Shown here: one piece after another, positions 1-12,325 of the stretch
Numbering within the stretch: the stretch's first letter is position 1
How the letters are laid out: every line of letters begins with the position of its first letter
Source of the DNA: Talaromyces rugulosus
Taxonomy: Eukaryota; Ascomycota; Eurotiomycetes; Eurotiales; Trichocomaceae
Direction of reading: 5' to 3'
Length of the DNA: 64,000 bases
Assembly (NCBI RefSeq): GCF_013368755.1
Contig: NC_049566.1
Location: forward strand, 4,526,001 to 4,590,000
Translations under genes and position numbers: made by a program
The notes under the pieces: model-generated
Database searches by the model: none
The model's input: the letters and a program-made list of their open reading frames with translations, nothing else
Told to the model about the DNA's origin: nothing

Positions 1-778
1 GCCGATAGCCTGAAAATAACAGTAGTAATAGTAATAAGAACAACAACAATAATAATAATAATAATAATGGCAATTATCTATACTCGGCACTGGAGATAAG
101 AAGACAAAGTAAGAACGCTTGGCCCGCCGCACTGGGACGCCAGTAAGACGGCGCTAGTCCTGATGCAGAATAGCAGCCACGTGACCGCAGCGGAACTGCC
201 GCAATAGGCAATCCCAGCGCATGCCATCGCGAATGCGTGGTGAATGCGTGCCTGTGATTTGCCGAGCGCGGTCGATTTGTCAAACGCAGGCGGAAACTAG
301 AATAATCGTTACAGCAAGCAGGAAACAAGAATAGCAACACTGCCTACCCCAAAGTTTTCGTGGCCTGGGGCTGGGTGGCGCACACGTCGCATTTTACAGT
401 ATTATTCTGGTGCGGGCCGAGAGCCACTGTCAAAGCCCGTTCCCGTGATTCTTCTGCCTGCGTGACTGCCTTCGTTGACTCTCGTCGTCCGATCTCTCCT
501 CCCTCTTGACTGACGAGGCATCTCGCAGCCCTGTACGACTCATACTATACTTATTGCTCTTATTATGGAATAGATTTATGATGCACCCGTTCCGTCGACC
601 GAAATTACCATAGCCCAAGTTCCGCCGCCAAGCCTATTATTGTCGGCTCTCGCTCCCGGTCCTTCCCTTGATCCAAGGGACAGAAAGAAGACGGAGAAAA
701 AAGGATTTATATAACTTCAACCACGGCGCCCTCCTTGTCCCCGCCGCCGGGGCGCTGTCCTCTGCCTTTTGGACGTCC
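1..778. other. Upstream region of the kinase gene
   Basis: No credible gene is visible. The stretch holds a trinucleotide run (AAC then AAT units, about 40-68). The nearest plausible start codon is at 779, so the last few hundred bases are presumably promoter and 5' leader of the kinase gene. Confidence 0.5.
40..68. repeat. AAC/AAT trinucleotide microsatellite
   Basis: Three AAC units run into about seven AAT units. It is a simple-sequence repeat with no coding function seen. Confidence 0.85.
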
Positions 779-2855
779 ATGTTGACCCCCGAGGCTCGTC
801 GACAGACCGTCGGGTCAGAGACGCCGTCACAGCAAAACAGGTCGTCGTTGGAAGTACAAAGCCGGACGAGAGCGTCCACCTCAACCACCCCGGATTCGGC
901 CAGCACGGTTTCACAGTCCGCAACGTCTTCAGCATGGACAAGCCCTGGTACCATGCAACTGCACCAGCAGTCGTTTCCAGCCCTTCATGTCCGGACTGAT
1001 TTATCTACCATGGACACCACCCCGCTCCACGATAATAATGAGGCGCAACTATTACGCCACAGCCTCTCGACGGCCAGTCTTCCTCGCCGGACCCCTAGCT
1101 GGGCTATTCGAATGAATGCGCTGTCTAGCACAGGCTCACTGTCGCCGTCATCTGTCCTCTCGTCTGCCATCTCGTCGCCCATCTTGGCTGCCATGGCGGA
1201 CATCACGCCGCTGCCGTCGCCCATCGGATATCTTAGTTCGTCACCATGGCGGCTCGGGGGGCGCACTATTTCGTCGCATTCCCTCTCCAGGACCTCGTCA
1301 ACCATTTCACGCAGTGGCTCTGTGAACTTGCGCCCGAGCGACTCGAGTCAGCTACTCCGCACCGCTTCGACTCACTCTCGGTCAAGGCGATACAGCGGTC
1401 ACCCGCTGAACCATGACGATGTCCGAGAAGATAAGGCTAACAAGGCAGCAAGCGACGTGCAACGCCATGCGCGCAACCGTAGCCTGAGCGAGTATATCCC
1501 CCAGAAAGCGGCTGCACAGCACCCAAGACCAAATGCTCTGCCTGGCTCGGGGCCTTCTATGGAAAGCTCGTCGTCGGCGTCGGATTTGGCGACTGATTTG
1601 GGAAATCTGCATCGCGAACAGTATTTGGCCGTGCAGAGAGGTCTTACGCTTCCCGGGGTGCGGCCGCCAACTCCACCTCGATCGACCCAGAGTGGTGACG
1701 ACGACATTGGCTCTCAGCCCATTATCAAAAGCGAGGTTTTGAATGGTTCTCAAGATGAAATCTACTATGTTCGCTCAATTCGCACAAAGCAACCCAGAAA
1801 GTACCGAAAACTACGTCAACTAGGCCAAGGGACATTCAGCCAGGTCAGTCTTGCGGTGCGGATACCCGGTGATGCACCAGGCAAAGATGGACATGTGCGC
1901 ATGCCCAGCTTGATGTCCCAAAAGCTAGTGGCCGTCAAGATTATCGAGTACGGGCCCGCGGGAGGCGCAGACGAGGACCGCGTCGAGGTCTCGCTCAAGC
2001 GCGAAGTCGAGATTCTCAAATCAGTCAACCATCCATCTTTGGTGCAGCTGAAGGCATTCGGAAGCGACCAACGGCGAGCCTTGTTGGTTTTGGACTATTG
2101 CCCTGGCGGGGATCTTTTTGACTTTGCTACCTCGGCCATGAAGACTCTGAGCCCGCCGCTCATTAGGCGCATTTTTGCCGAGTTGGTAGCGGCAGTGCGA
2201 TATTTGCATGCCAACTACATTGTCCATCGCGACATAAAATTGGAAAGTAAGTGCACATACGGAGTACCTACCTTGCATTTAGCTGTAGCATTTGTTGACT
2301 CCATCAGATGTTCTGGTCAACCCACCAGTGGCAGCCATGGAACAAGTGTCGGACTGGCGTACATATGACCGTGCCGTCATCACGCTTAGTGACTTGGGCC
2401 TGTCCCGACGGATCCCCGAGCCACCAGAGAGCCCATTGCTGCACACTCGATGCGGTAGCGAAGACTATGCAGCCCCCGAAATCCTCATGGGTCAGCCGTA
2501 CGACGGGCGGTCCACTGATGCCTGGGCCCTGGGTGTGCTTTTATATGCCATGATGGAGAGCCGTCTTCCTTTCGACGTCCTGCCAGGCACGCGGGGCGAC
2601 CCGGAAAAGCTCCGTGCGCGCACACCGCATCGAATCGCCCGCTGCGAGTGGTCGTGGTACCGCTATGCCGATGAGGACCAAGAATGGGATCCTGTCAAGG
2701 GTCAGGAACTAGAAGGGGCTCGAGAGTGTGTCGAGGCGTTGCTGAAGCGCCACTCGAGGCGGAAGGGCCTGGACGAGATTGCGCACGTAGCGTACGTCAA
2801 AGACGCCCTGGCTCTCGACGGAGAGTTGAAAAGAGGGGACAAGGAGGTTCCTTGA
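779..2855 (+). CDS. Serine/threonine protein kinase
   Basis: Two exons (779-2246 and 2308-2855; 61-nt intron with GTAAGT and CAG ends) give 671 residues. The join restores the catalytic motif HRDIKLEN, split by the intron at its final Asn. The first ~340 residues are Ser/Pro-rich and probably disordered. The kinase domain spans about 342-665, with a Gly-rich loop (LGQGTF), VAVK lysine, HRD around 483-485, the metal-binding triplet as DLG instead of DFG, and an APE motif in YAAPEIL. The frame is open upstream to 668, but ATG 779 is the first methionine giving a sensible N-terminus. A CAMK-like signalling kinase is likely; substrate and pathway cannot be told. The DLG variant also occurs in active kinases, so it does not imply inactivity. 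Confidence 0.88.
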
Positions 2856-3328
2856 AACGGAACAGCATTTGAGTTTGTTGGTTGATATCATTGGCGATGT
2901 CTTGTACTATATATATCCTTATGATTGCTTATGGTTAATGATGTTTGATTACGAGTACCATGCATACCCGCTTCTGGGGTATCACGGTGAGGCGGCGGCG
3001 TTGATTCCTGCACCTAGACGAAATGTAACAACAATTACAATAATTGAAACGATCTTTACTGACCTGTGCGTATTAATTCGTTGTTGGCAGGTCTCACGTG
3101 ACCAATTGATGCAGGATGACATATGAGGCCGGCAGATTGGCTGGCGCGGCTGTGGTCCCGACACCGGAGGGTCGCCCTTGCTCCCCGGCGGGAGCTCCAG
3201 TCGGTATTTCTTAACCTCGTCCCTCGTCAATTGGTCTTCTTCAGCCCAGTTGTCGAATGCGAGCTCGCTGCAAGCCAACAAAGATAACCCGGCCTATGAA
3301 TTGAAGTTTGGCACAGAGTCCAGAAAAA
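2856..3328. other. Intergenic: kinase 3' end and dehydratase promoter
   Basis: No gene is supported here. It contains the probable promoter of the downstream dehydratase gene, including an E-box next to a CCAAT box (listed separately). Confidence 0.5.
3095..3106. promoter_or_regulatory. E-box (CACGTG) adjacent to CCAAT box
   Basis: CACGTG at 3095-3100 is followed directly by CCAAT at 3102-3106, about 225 nt upstream of the dehydratase start. E-boxes bind bHLH factors and CCAAT binds the Hap complex. Occupancy is inferred from motif match only. Confidence 0.35.
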
Positions 3329-5359
3329 ATGTTTTTGTCACAGGCTCGTGGGCGGATGCCCTCGGCCATTCGAGCTTTTCAGAATGCCTCTCTCGCTTCG
3401 TGAGTGAAAAGCAGTGTGCAACACAATACACACAGAGAAAAACAGAGAAAACTAATATGGATTAATTTATAGTCGCTCACTTTCGACCACTCTCCCACGC
3501 CACAAGGATGACACCCTCAACAAGGTGTCGCGGAATATCACGCAGCCCATCTCGCAGGGTGCGTCGCAAGCCATGCTGTACGCCACCGGCCTGTCCGAAA
3601 GCGACATGAACAAGGCACAGGTCGGAATCTCGTCGGTCTGGCTGACGGGAAACCCGTGCAACATGCACCTGCTGCAGCTTAGCAATATAGTGAAAGAGGG
3701 CGTGGAAAAGGCAGACTTGATCCCGTACCAGTTCAATACGGTGGGTGTCAGTGACGGAATCAGTATGGGTACCAAGGGCATGCGGTTTTCGCTGCAGAGC
3801 CGAGATCTGATTGCCGACTCGATCGAGACTGTCATGGGCGGACAGTGGTATGATGCGAATATCAGCATTCCCGGATGCGACAAGAACTTGCCCGGTGTTT
3901 TGATGGCGATGGGAAGGATTAACAGACCCAGTATCATGGTCTACGGAGGGTCTATCAAGCCTGGATGTGCTGCCACGCAAAACAATGCCGATATTGACAT
4001 TGTTTCTGCTTTCCAAGCCTACGGACAGTTTTTGAGCGGCGACATTAACGAGGAGAAACGCTTTGATATTATCCGTCACGCCTGCCCCGGCCAGGGTGCC
4101 TGTGGCGGCATGTACACTGCAAACACCATGGCCAGTGCCATTGAAATCATGGGCATGACTCTTCCGGGCTCTTCTTCCAACCCCGCCGACTCCAAGGCCA
4201 AGGAGCTTGAATGCTTGGCCGCAGGTGCAGCCATCAAGAACCTGCTGGTCGAAGATATCCGTCCATCGGACATTTTGACCCGCCAGGCCTTTGAGAACGC
4301 GATGATTCTCGTCAACATCACCGGAGGCTCGACCAACGCGGTTCTCCATCTGATTGCCATTGCCGACTCGGTCGGCATCAAGCTAACCATTGACGACTTC
4401 CAGGCTGTCTCTGATCGCACGCCCTACCTGGCCGATCTGAAGCCGTCTGGCAAGTACGTTTTCAACGATTTGTACAACATCGGTGGCACGCCCTCTCTCA
4501 TCAAGTTTATGCTGAAAGAAGGCTTGATTGACGGCTCCTGCATTACGGTTACCGGAAAGACACTGGCTGAAAACGTCGAAAAGGTCCCCGACTTCCCCGA
4601 CGACCAAAAAATCATCCGCCCGCTCTCACAGCCCATCAAGGAAACAGGTCACATCCAGATCCTGCGCGGTAGTCTGGCCCCCGAGGGCTGTGTCGGTAAG
4701 ATCACGGGCAAAGAGGGCACTGTGTTCAAGGGCAAGGCGCGTGTGTTTGACGAAGAGGACGCTTTTTCGGCTGCCCTCGAGCGCAAAGAGATCAAGAAGG
4801 ATGAAAAGACTGTGGTTGTTATCCGATACTGCGGCCCCAAGGGCGGGCCTGGAATGCCTGGTGAGTTTTCAATCAAATAAAAATGGAATAAACATGAACT
4901 AACTCCTAACAGAAATGCTGAAACCCTCGTCCGCCCTGATGGGCGCGGGTCTCGGCGATTCGTGCGCCCTCATCACCGACGGCCGCTTCTCTGGCGGTTC
5001 TCACGGCTTCCTGATCGGTCACATTGTGCCCGAAGCAGCCGTGGGCGGACCCATTGGCCTGGTCAAGGACGGCGACGACATCACAATTGACGCTGAACAG
5101 CGCGTTCTGGACCTGCACGTCGCTGAGGAGGAGCTGGCGTCGCGCCGCAAGCAGTGGGATGCAGACCGCGCGGCGGGCAAGCTGCCACCTACGGGCTTGA
5201 CGCTGAGGGGTACTCTGGGTAAATATGCTCGGTATGTTATATTCTTTTCTTTTCTTTTCTTTTCTTTTCTTTTCTTTTCTTTCTAGATAATGTGACTAAC
5301 TGATTTGTTCTAGATTGGTGGGTGATGCTAGCCACGGGTGCGTTACGGATACTTTGTAA
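3329..5359 (+). CDS. ILV3: Dihydroxy-acid dehydratase, mitochondrial (branched-chain amino acid synthesis)
   Basis: Four exons (3329-3399, 3473-4860, 4913-5231, 5314-5359) give 607 residues. The enzyme dehydrates 2,3-dihydroxy-isovalerate and -methylvalerate, the third step of the shared valine/isoleucine pathway, using an Fe-S cluster. The short first exon supplies a basic, Ser-rich mitochondrial presequence; starting at the internal ATG 3525 would lose it. Family motifs are intact: the NPCN segment with Cys near 86, CDKNLPG with Cys near 159, [10 protein letters not shown] near 228-235, and the C-terminal [18 protein letters not shown], assembled across the last intron. Filamentous fungi often carry several paralogs, some acting as inhibitor-resistant copies in biosynthetic clusters. 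No such cluster surrounds this gene, so the housekeeping copy is the simpler reading. Confidence 0.93.
5242..5284. repeat. TTTTC pentanucleotide microsatellite in an intron
   Basis: About eight TTTTC units lie in the third intron of the dehydratase gene (5232-5313), upstream of a TGACTAAC-type branch site. The tract makes the intron pyrimidine-rich and is a likely length polymorphism. Confidence 0.85.
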
Positions 5360-6758
5360 ACGAGAAAAGTTGATTGAATTTGATTTACACAAGGAAAATT
5401 TGATAGCAATAATAAGCGCTACTACAGTGGCACGCATGCATGGATAATGGCAGCATTTAACTTTATCGTATTCAAATTCTATATTTCGTAGAAACACAAA
5501 GACCTACTACTGGCTCGGGGATGGCGACATTACGCTTATCTATGTGACCCTAGATTTCTCGCTGGTTTTTGTTTTTGTGTTTTTTTTTTATCTTATCGTC
5601 GATCAGAAATTTGAACAGAGTCGTACGTGGTTAAAAAGGTTATTTTACTGCATGATATGACGTGGTGATTTTCTTTTCTTCTTTATATGCAAGGAGGTGT
5701 GTACGTGTATACTTGACCTGTCAGAGTGCAGACCAGTCATTAGCCCTAACCACAACATTTATAGGACTGGACTAACCATACTACGTACGGTACGTGTTAA
5801 TTATTAATCGCCGAAAAGTATTAGCATGTGGCTTCTCCACTACAATAATATACTACGTGCTAGTTAATGATACGTTCGTGCTACTTAATGATACGTTCGC
5901 AAACATTTGAAAGAGGATGATGATCCGGCAGCTCCGTGATCCATGCCGTTGATGAACTGGTAGTTATCGTGGAGGGAGTATTAAAAAAGCCATAAAAACT
6001 AAAAATTAAAATGAAATGAAATAACATCACGATTCAAAACTTACACGGCAGTTTAAAGCGAGCGTGGCTGCTGGCCTAGAAGCAGTCTGGCGCATAGCCC
6101 TATGCTAACCATACTAGCTAGTTAATTAGCCGCAGCCAGCCAGCCACGGTTCACTCGCTCACTCATTACCTAACTAACAATGATCCCTGTACGATGTTAC
6201 AGGGGCATTGTTATTATTATAGGCCCTATCAATCTTAGCGAGGAAAACTCTATGTGGCGTCAATTCCGAGATTCATTATTCGACGAATAAGTACGTTCCC
6301 CCTCTATTAAATTACTTGGTGGCGTACTGGGATTAGAGATTAGCTCTCATCCAGGTCCCATCGATCGAGCTGTGCTGTGGATACATTTTTCTTGATCATG
6401 TCGAATGGTGTTGCGAAAGTACTACTAGTAATACGATAAAGTTTTTCTGTCTCAGATTTTTTCGGTTTTTTCCCCTCCGGAACCCTCATGCATATCAACA
6501 GCCACATGGCCCTGGATCATAATTTCATGCAGCAAAGTGGGTTTGACATTGGGCACATGTGTTAGTATTAGTACAATGTGATGGTGCGAATCAGCCAGGA
6601 CTCGGCGCTGGAAACCGGGTAACTCGGTTTGGCATGGATCTTTTCTTTCTTTCTTTTTTCTAAATAAAATGAACCAGATTCCTGAACGATGAAACGAGGT
6701 TTTTGCCTTCTGTAAGAACTTCGGTTTACTTCACCTGTTGCCAACTAGAACTCACACC
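5360..6758. other. Long AT-rich intergenic region
   Basis: About 1.4 kb without a credible coding frame, rich in A/T with scattered short T and TTC runs. It serves as 3' region of the dehydratase and promoter of the MHYT gene. No RNA gene or transposon was recognised. Confidence 0.5.
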
Positions 6759-9346
6759 ATGGCATCCCCATCACAGGCCATGGAGAGTGGAACTGTGCCC
6801 ATGCCTGTATCCTATTCCGGTGGCTTTGTCGCGCTGTCGTACATTATCAGTGCCATGGGCTCGGTGACGTGTTTGGAAATGCTGCATCGGAGGACTTCGA
6901 GGTCTGGCCTGTTCAATTGGTAGGCACTACTAGGAAATAAAACAAGGATGAATCCTGTTGACACGTCGCTATAGGTATCTGCTACTGACATCGTCGCTCT
7001 CCATGGGCGGAATTGGTATCTGGAGCATGCACTTCATCGGTAACCGCGCCATCTACCTCGGTGACGGCGCCGATAGCGACCAAATCTCGTACAATGTCCC
7101 CTTCACAATCCTCTCGATCTTCTTGCCCATGATCGTCCTCTGCGCTGCCTTTTATGCCATCTCCTTTGAAGAACGCCCGGCCATGACCCGTCTCGCAGTC
7201 GGGGGCGTCCTGACCGGCGGCGCCATCTGTGGTATGCATTATGTCGGACAGCTCGGCATCTCCAACTATGTCTGCTCGTACGCGGTCGGGAACATCGTCG
7301 GCGCGGCCATGATTGCCGTGTTCTCGGCCATGTTGGCACTGACCGTCTTCTTTCGATGGAAAGCTGCGTGGGCAGATAGCTGGTGGCGTCGCCTGATATG
7401 TGCGGCGCTTCTGGCCGGTGCTGTCTCTGGAATGCATTGGACGGCGGCAGTAGGGACCACGTATCGCCGTGTGCCCGGTGCAATGACTGGTGCGCAGTTA
7501 TCGAGAACTCAGACGGTCATTATTTGCTCGGTTTTGGTAAGTTGTCACTTGACCAGGCGTGTTTCCGATATTAATTGTCGTAGTCATTTACGTCGTGTGT
7601 TATTCTGTCCATCTGTGCCGTCGTTGCTGGCGGCAATCGGCGACGCTCTACGACTCGAGCCCGTCAATTGGTACTGTCATGTGTTTTTTTTGATCCTGCC
7701 GGGCGTATAATGGTGACCCCGCAGGCTCTGCTGCCGACTCGCAAGGTTGTTGATAGATATATCGGCCGAGTGAGTTTTTTGTTCGCTATTGGAGGCAATG
7801 TCAGACTGATGTACGATAGTATATGAAAGACGACGACTTTAGCCGGACACACCCGGCTTTCCTCTGGGCATTTCGGGCATCTCGCAACTGGTCTCTAGTC
7901 AAAGACATCATCCCGTTCATGAAGCGTACGCTACAGAGCGACGAAGAAGAGATAAACCGGCTTATCCACCAACGTAATGCAGCTGACAACGACCCCAGCG
8001 CTGACTTCGGCTTTGACAACTTGTTCAAGCAGTTTTTCTGTGTATCTGCACAAGACCTGGCCGACGAAGTACGCCAGCCCCTTTCTGGTCTGGGCGAGTT
8101 GTATCCCGAAGTCGTGTCGACCAGCACGCAGATCTCGCGATTCCAGATACGATCATCGTCGTCAGCCAGGTCGTCTCGTCCGCAGTTCGGCAAGGGCCAG
8201 CTCATGTTTACCGTGCGTCAGTTGAGCAGCCAAGAAGAAGTGGCGCGATTCATGGCGAATGGGTTTCGGTTTGCCCCGATTGAGCGCATCGCGAGCACGC
8301 TCGCCTCCAGAATCCATGTCCCCGCAGCCGAACTGGCGGCATACCTGCACGATATGCACGAATACGGTCGGCTTCGCAGGGGGTATCCGTCAGGGGTACA
8401 CGTTGTCGCATTCGCCATGCGTCCCACGGTGCAGGAACATTTTGAGGTCCTCGCCAAATTGAGTAGCCCGATTGCACTGCCTAGTTCCTCTCTGCCAGTG
8501 AGATCACTTGATCAGGCTGACTTGGATCTGATTTCTCAGATGAATGATTTCACAATCACGACGTGTCTGAAACATTTGACCACCTTCATCAGTGACAGCA
8601 GCAGCATAAAAAGTCTCCAGGAATCGCCAGCTAACACCTTTTCCGACCATCTCTACAGAGCGATTCTTGAACTGGCAGCCAGCTTACCCAAGAACATCGC
8701 GTCCGCGGTACGCTTCTCGGGGAAACCGCTCTCAGCACCGTGTCGCAAACAGTTGGTGCCTTCTCCTGACCTAGAGCACTGCACGTTGCTGTGTTTCCGG
8801 GTAGTATCGGCGCTGGACACGCAGATTTCCCAGCCTACTTTGCATCGGTTCGTGCCGCTGCGACTGTTCCGGGTCCAGGAACAGGTCAACGACGGGCTCG
8901 TTGAACGGGGCCGTTTCCTACGCGAGCTCAACGCCGAGTTTGCCTCGTATTCGGTCCAGTCGATGGCAAATCGCAGTAGCGTACCATCGTCACTGCTTGT
9001 GAGTGAGGAGACCCAACGTGGACGAGGAGGGCGACGGCTGTTTTCGTGGGCGGCGTTCGCATTCACACAGCGACGAGGAGAGCATCGCCATCAAGAACTT
9101 GTATCGCAGGAATCTCTCGTCGGCCAAGCATCCGGGAAAAAACACGATAGTGTGTTGAGCCTGTCGCGCAACGAGATTGTCATCAACAGAGAAGTTCGCA
9201 TCGAAGTCTCGCAGTTGGACGTTGACAGTCGCAGCAAGGGGGCTGAAGGTGCCGCGAGGAAGGTGCAGCCGGCCACGTGCTATGTCGACGAGCTGTATGG
9301 GCTGTGCCTGGGCAGCGGAGTGAGAATGGCGCCTGGCTATGGGTGA
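6759..9346 (+). CDS. MHYT-domain integral membrane signalling protein
   Basis: Four exons (6759-6919, 6975-7536, 7584-7769, 7820-9346) give 811 residues. The N-terminal third is a seven-helix-type MHYT sensor: three copies of the Met-His-aromatic motif are visible (SMHFIG, GMHYVG, GMHWTA), each within a hydrophobic helix. In bacteria the domain is proposed to sense O2, CO or NO through bound metal. The remaining ~550 residues are soluble and match the fungal MHYT architecture, beginning with a conserved segment read across exon 4 (DDDFSRTHPAF). No kinase or cyclase domain is recognisable there. All introns are 47-55 nt, and each join keeps the frame and rebuilds conserved sequence. The ligand and output in fungi are unknown. 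Confidence 0.85.
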
Positions 9347-10223
9347 ATGTATTGATATTAATACTAATACATACTCTGTACATTATTATGTACTTGCCAT
9401 GTTTCTCCCCGACATGTAAACATTGTCGCTTATCAAGGTTTCCTGTTTGGGTAAGCAGATCTCCGGTCGATCGCAACGCCAAGCTTTTCTAACAAGCTTG
9501 ATTTGCCTGGTCGCCGATCTTGATTGGTTGCAAGCTATATTTTATGTATAGCAATTGATGCGCTTGTATAGTGCTATCTTCGACTTTATCCTCTGCACTG
9601 ACTGCTGACATTGCCGGCCAATGAAAAATTGATAGAGATCAACTGGCCCCCTTCTCGTTTCTCGTTCATTAAACTCCAGTCGATAGCGGCCGATGTAGCG
9701 TCGGAGCCGGATCCGGCGGATAATGAATGAGTATTAACTTTACGGTACAGAGTAGTACGGAGGAGGCTACAGAATATGTTTTGGTCTGCGAAATAATGGC
9801 CTTGCCTGCCCCTGGGAAAGCGCCTTTTTTTTTGTGGAAAAAAAAATAGTATTAAATAATAATACGTGTTAGAAACTAAACCACTGTGCCTTGTTCTTTC
9901 TAGAAAACCGGCTCGTGAGGCTGAGCGCCGTTGGGGGCAAAGCGGGCCATTTTCGAAACTATACGTACTAGCGCAAACACCGAGTTCCAGGTTGGCTTTG
10001 TTGACCTATCTGGTTCTTTTATCTCTTTCTTTCGCAAGGAGAAACGGCAAGCACTACTATGACATGCCAATTGTCCACTGCCTCCATACGATATAGTAGT
10101 ATAGAGACCATGCTCCTGGCTGCTGGCGTATCGCCGTACCGTTTCGTACAAGACGATAAAGTTGCCGCATTGGGCGTCGGCCAGAAACAGACTAGCCGCA
10201 GCCGCAAATTGCAACGCTGTGGG

Positions 10224-10402
10224 CCAATCAGGGCGCAAATCCAGAGGCAGAACGGTTTCTACACGGCTGATTGGTCAATAAAGGTGGATCTGACTCAGAT
10301 GGATGGCCGCTCTGGGTCTAGGGTGTAATCTATGTTGGCGCGCGCTAGGCCCGATCTGGTGGGTTCCCGCAGCGGGGTGTCAGTGCCCGCTCCACTGATT
10401 GG
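10224..10402. promoter_or_regulatory. Cluster of three CCAAT boxes
   Basis: CCAAT at 10224-10228 (+) and inverted copies ATTGG at 10270-10274 and 10398-10402 fall within 180 bp, about 370-550 nt before the next start codon. They are plausible Hap-complex sites; binding is inferred only from the motif. Confidence 0.4.
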
Positions 10403-10545
10403 CCGAGCGCCCGAAACAAGAAAAGGCGGGTTCGTACTGGGACGGTACGACGTGGTTTCGTTACGCTCTTGCTCATTTTTGCCCGGATGCACGCCTACTA
10501 GTCAAGTTCGTTGTCGCGGGACTGCACGAGGCCTGGGCGGATCTA

Positions 10546-10587
10546 ACTCTCTCTCTCTCCTATCTCTCTCTCTCTTTATCTCTCTGA
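10546..10587. repeat. CT-rich microsatellite
   Basis: Runs of CT dinucleotides broken by TAT and TTAT, about 190 nt upstream of the start codon at 10775. Pyrimidine-rich tracts are common just before fungal transcription starts, so it may belong to the core promoter. Confidence 0.8.
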
Positions 10588-10774
10588 GTTAGTTATGCTT
10601 GTCATCATCTGAGTTTGTAATCTTGCTCCCATCACTATCACTTCTTTCATCGCTCTGTCATTCGCTTTCTGTTCTGTGCCCAGCCGGCCTCGCTCTCGGC
10701 CTCACTCTCGCAGAGTTGAGTGTCTTTTTTTTGCGACCTTAGCTACAACACTACACTGATTCACGCGGCCAAAA

Positions 10775-12325
10775 ATGAGCTTCCTCCCCAAGTGGTCGTA
10801 CGGACAGAGCCCGTTCCAATGGCGCTTCAGTCGCATGACATATTTTGCTACCGTCACCATCGTCACGTTGATCATCTTCTCACTCGCCTACGTCTACGCC
10901 GAAGAACCGCCCTTTTGGCCAGCGGCCCGACCAACGCCTCCCTCGGGGCATCCTGATAATACTGATTACGATATTTCAAGTCATCCTTATGCGCCTGGGG
11001 ATAGCAAAGCTTCACCGTTGCCGTCAAACCCCCCATCCACCTCCGCCCACTCGAGTGATGATCTCGATACTGCTTTTGATGGCTCCGACTGGCTCGTCAA
11101 GCCCAAGGATCTTCGAGTCGTCGCCGTGATCTTCTACGGCCGCCGCGACCGCTCGTCCATTCTCGAATGCTACACCCGTCAAAATCTCGTCTCCAATGGC
11201 GGCTGGTTGGACGAGGTGATCTGGGCCGCTAATACCGACAACCAAGACGACCTTGCCTGGATTAACACCGTTGCTGCCGATTCGAACGGCGAATACAAGG
11301 TCGTGCGCATGGACCAAAAGGGCTACGGTAATGTCTATGAGGCTACCTTTACGGACAAAAAGACCATCTACGTCAAGATTGACGATGATGTCGTTTTTAT
11401 CGAGCCTCAGGCCATCGCCAAGGCTGTGACCACGCTGATCAGCAACCCGGACGCCCTGATCGTATCGGCAAATGTTGTCAACAGCCCCGCGCTCGGCTGG
11501 TGGCATTACCATTTGGACTCCGCTCACTCTTTCAAGCCTGAACTGATCCCCAAGAAGGCCGAGCTTGCCACTCGCGGCAACGGGTTGTGGAAGACTTCCG
11601 ACTTGCCGTTCTGGGAGGGAGACTCGGCTCTGGACTTTAAGGAGTTTGACACTTTCACCGACTTTTTCAAGGTCGAGGAAGACGAAGACATTCCCAAGCA
11701 TCGCTGGCTCCCGACTCGTGAGGAATTCGACATTTACAGCTCCAGCGTTGCCGCCACCGATGCTGAAGGTGGCCCGCACCTGACCCAATGGGCCATTGGT
11801 GCTCAGAACCACTACTCCTTTTTCACGAACCTGGAAAACGGCGAGCTCGGCAAGTATGGCCTTGGTAAGGACTATGGCAAAGGCACTACCTGGCATATGC
11901 GCAGCCACCGAATCAGCATCAACTTTATTGTCATGCGCGGCTCCGATGTGATCGAGCATATGGACCTAGTCACAGGACATCCGAAGGGCGACGACGAGCA
12001 GCAGTTGACCGTCGAGATGCCTCGTATTCTGAAACGACGTATGTTTCCTTTCCCGTCATTTTTATAGTACTTTCATGCTAACACTTTCTCAGCTGTCCTC
12101 GTCGAGTCCCACGCCATTGTCTCCCATTTTTCATACGGCCCACAACGCTACCTCCACAAGACGGACGTGTTGGAGCGCTACTTCAACTACGCTAACGACA
12201 ATATCTGTCCCGAACGAAGCTTGATCGACCCATTGAGCCCAGACTACAAACCAGGATCCAACCCTCCTCCTTCGTCGCGCCTGAGAAGAGACCGTCGCGG
12301 AACGAAATCCACGGACACTGCATGA
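10775..12325 (+). CDS. Type II membrane protein with DxD motif, glycosyltransferase-like
   Basis: Two exons (10775-12038 and 12093-12325) give 498 residues. A short basic cytosolic tail is followed by one hydrophobic segment at about 27-42, then a Ser/Pro/Asp-rich stem and a large lumenal-type domain: the topology of Golgi glycosyltransferases. The sequence KIDDDVVFI fits a DxD nucleotide-sugar/metal motif preceded by hydrophobic residues, as in GT-A folds, and WGA-type and HYS-type segments follow. I do not recognise the family with certainty, so the enzymatic role is inference from topology and DxD alone. The final exon ends in a basic Arg/Lys-rich tail. The gene stands alone between two long intergenic regions, with CCAAT boxes upstream. 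Confidence 0.75.

Larger units (their letters stand above)
9347..10774. other. Intergenic promoter region with CCAAT boxes and CT repeat
   Basis: No gene is supported. Three CCAAT-type boxes lie between 10224 and 10402 and a CT microsatellite at 10546-10587, all upstream of the DxD-motif membrane protein gene. Confidence 0.5.

Noticed and set aside
3329..5359. Dehydratase as a self-resistance gene of a biosynthetic cluster
   Set aside because: No polyketide, peptide or terpene synthase gene is visible in the neighbourhood.
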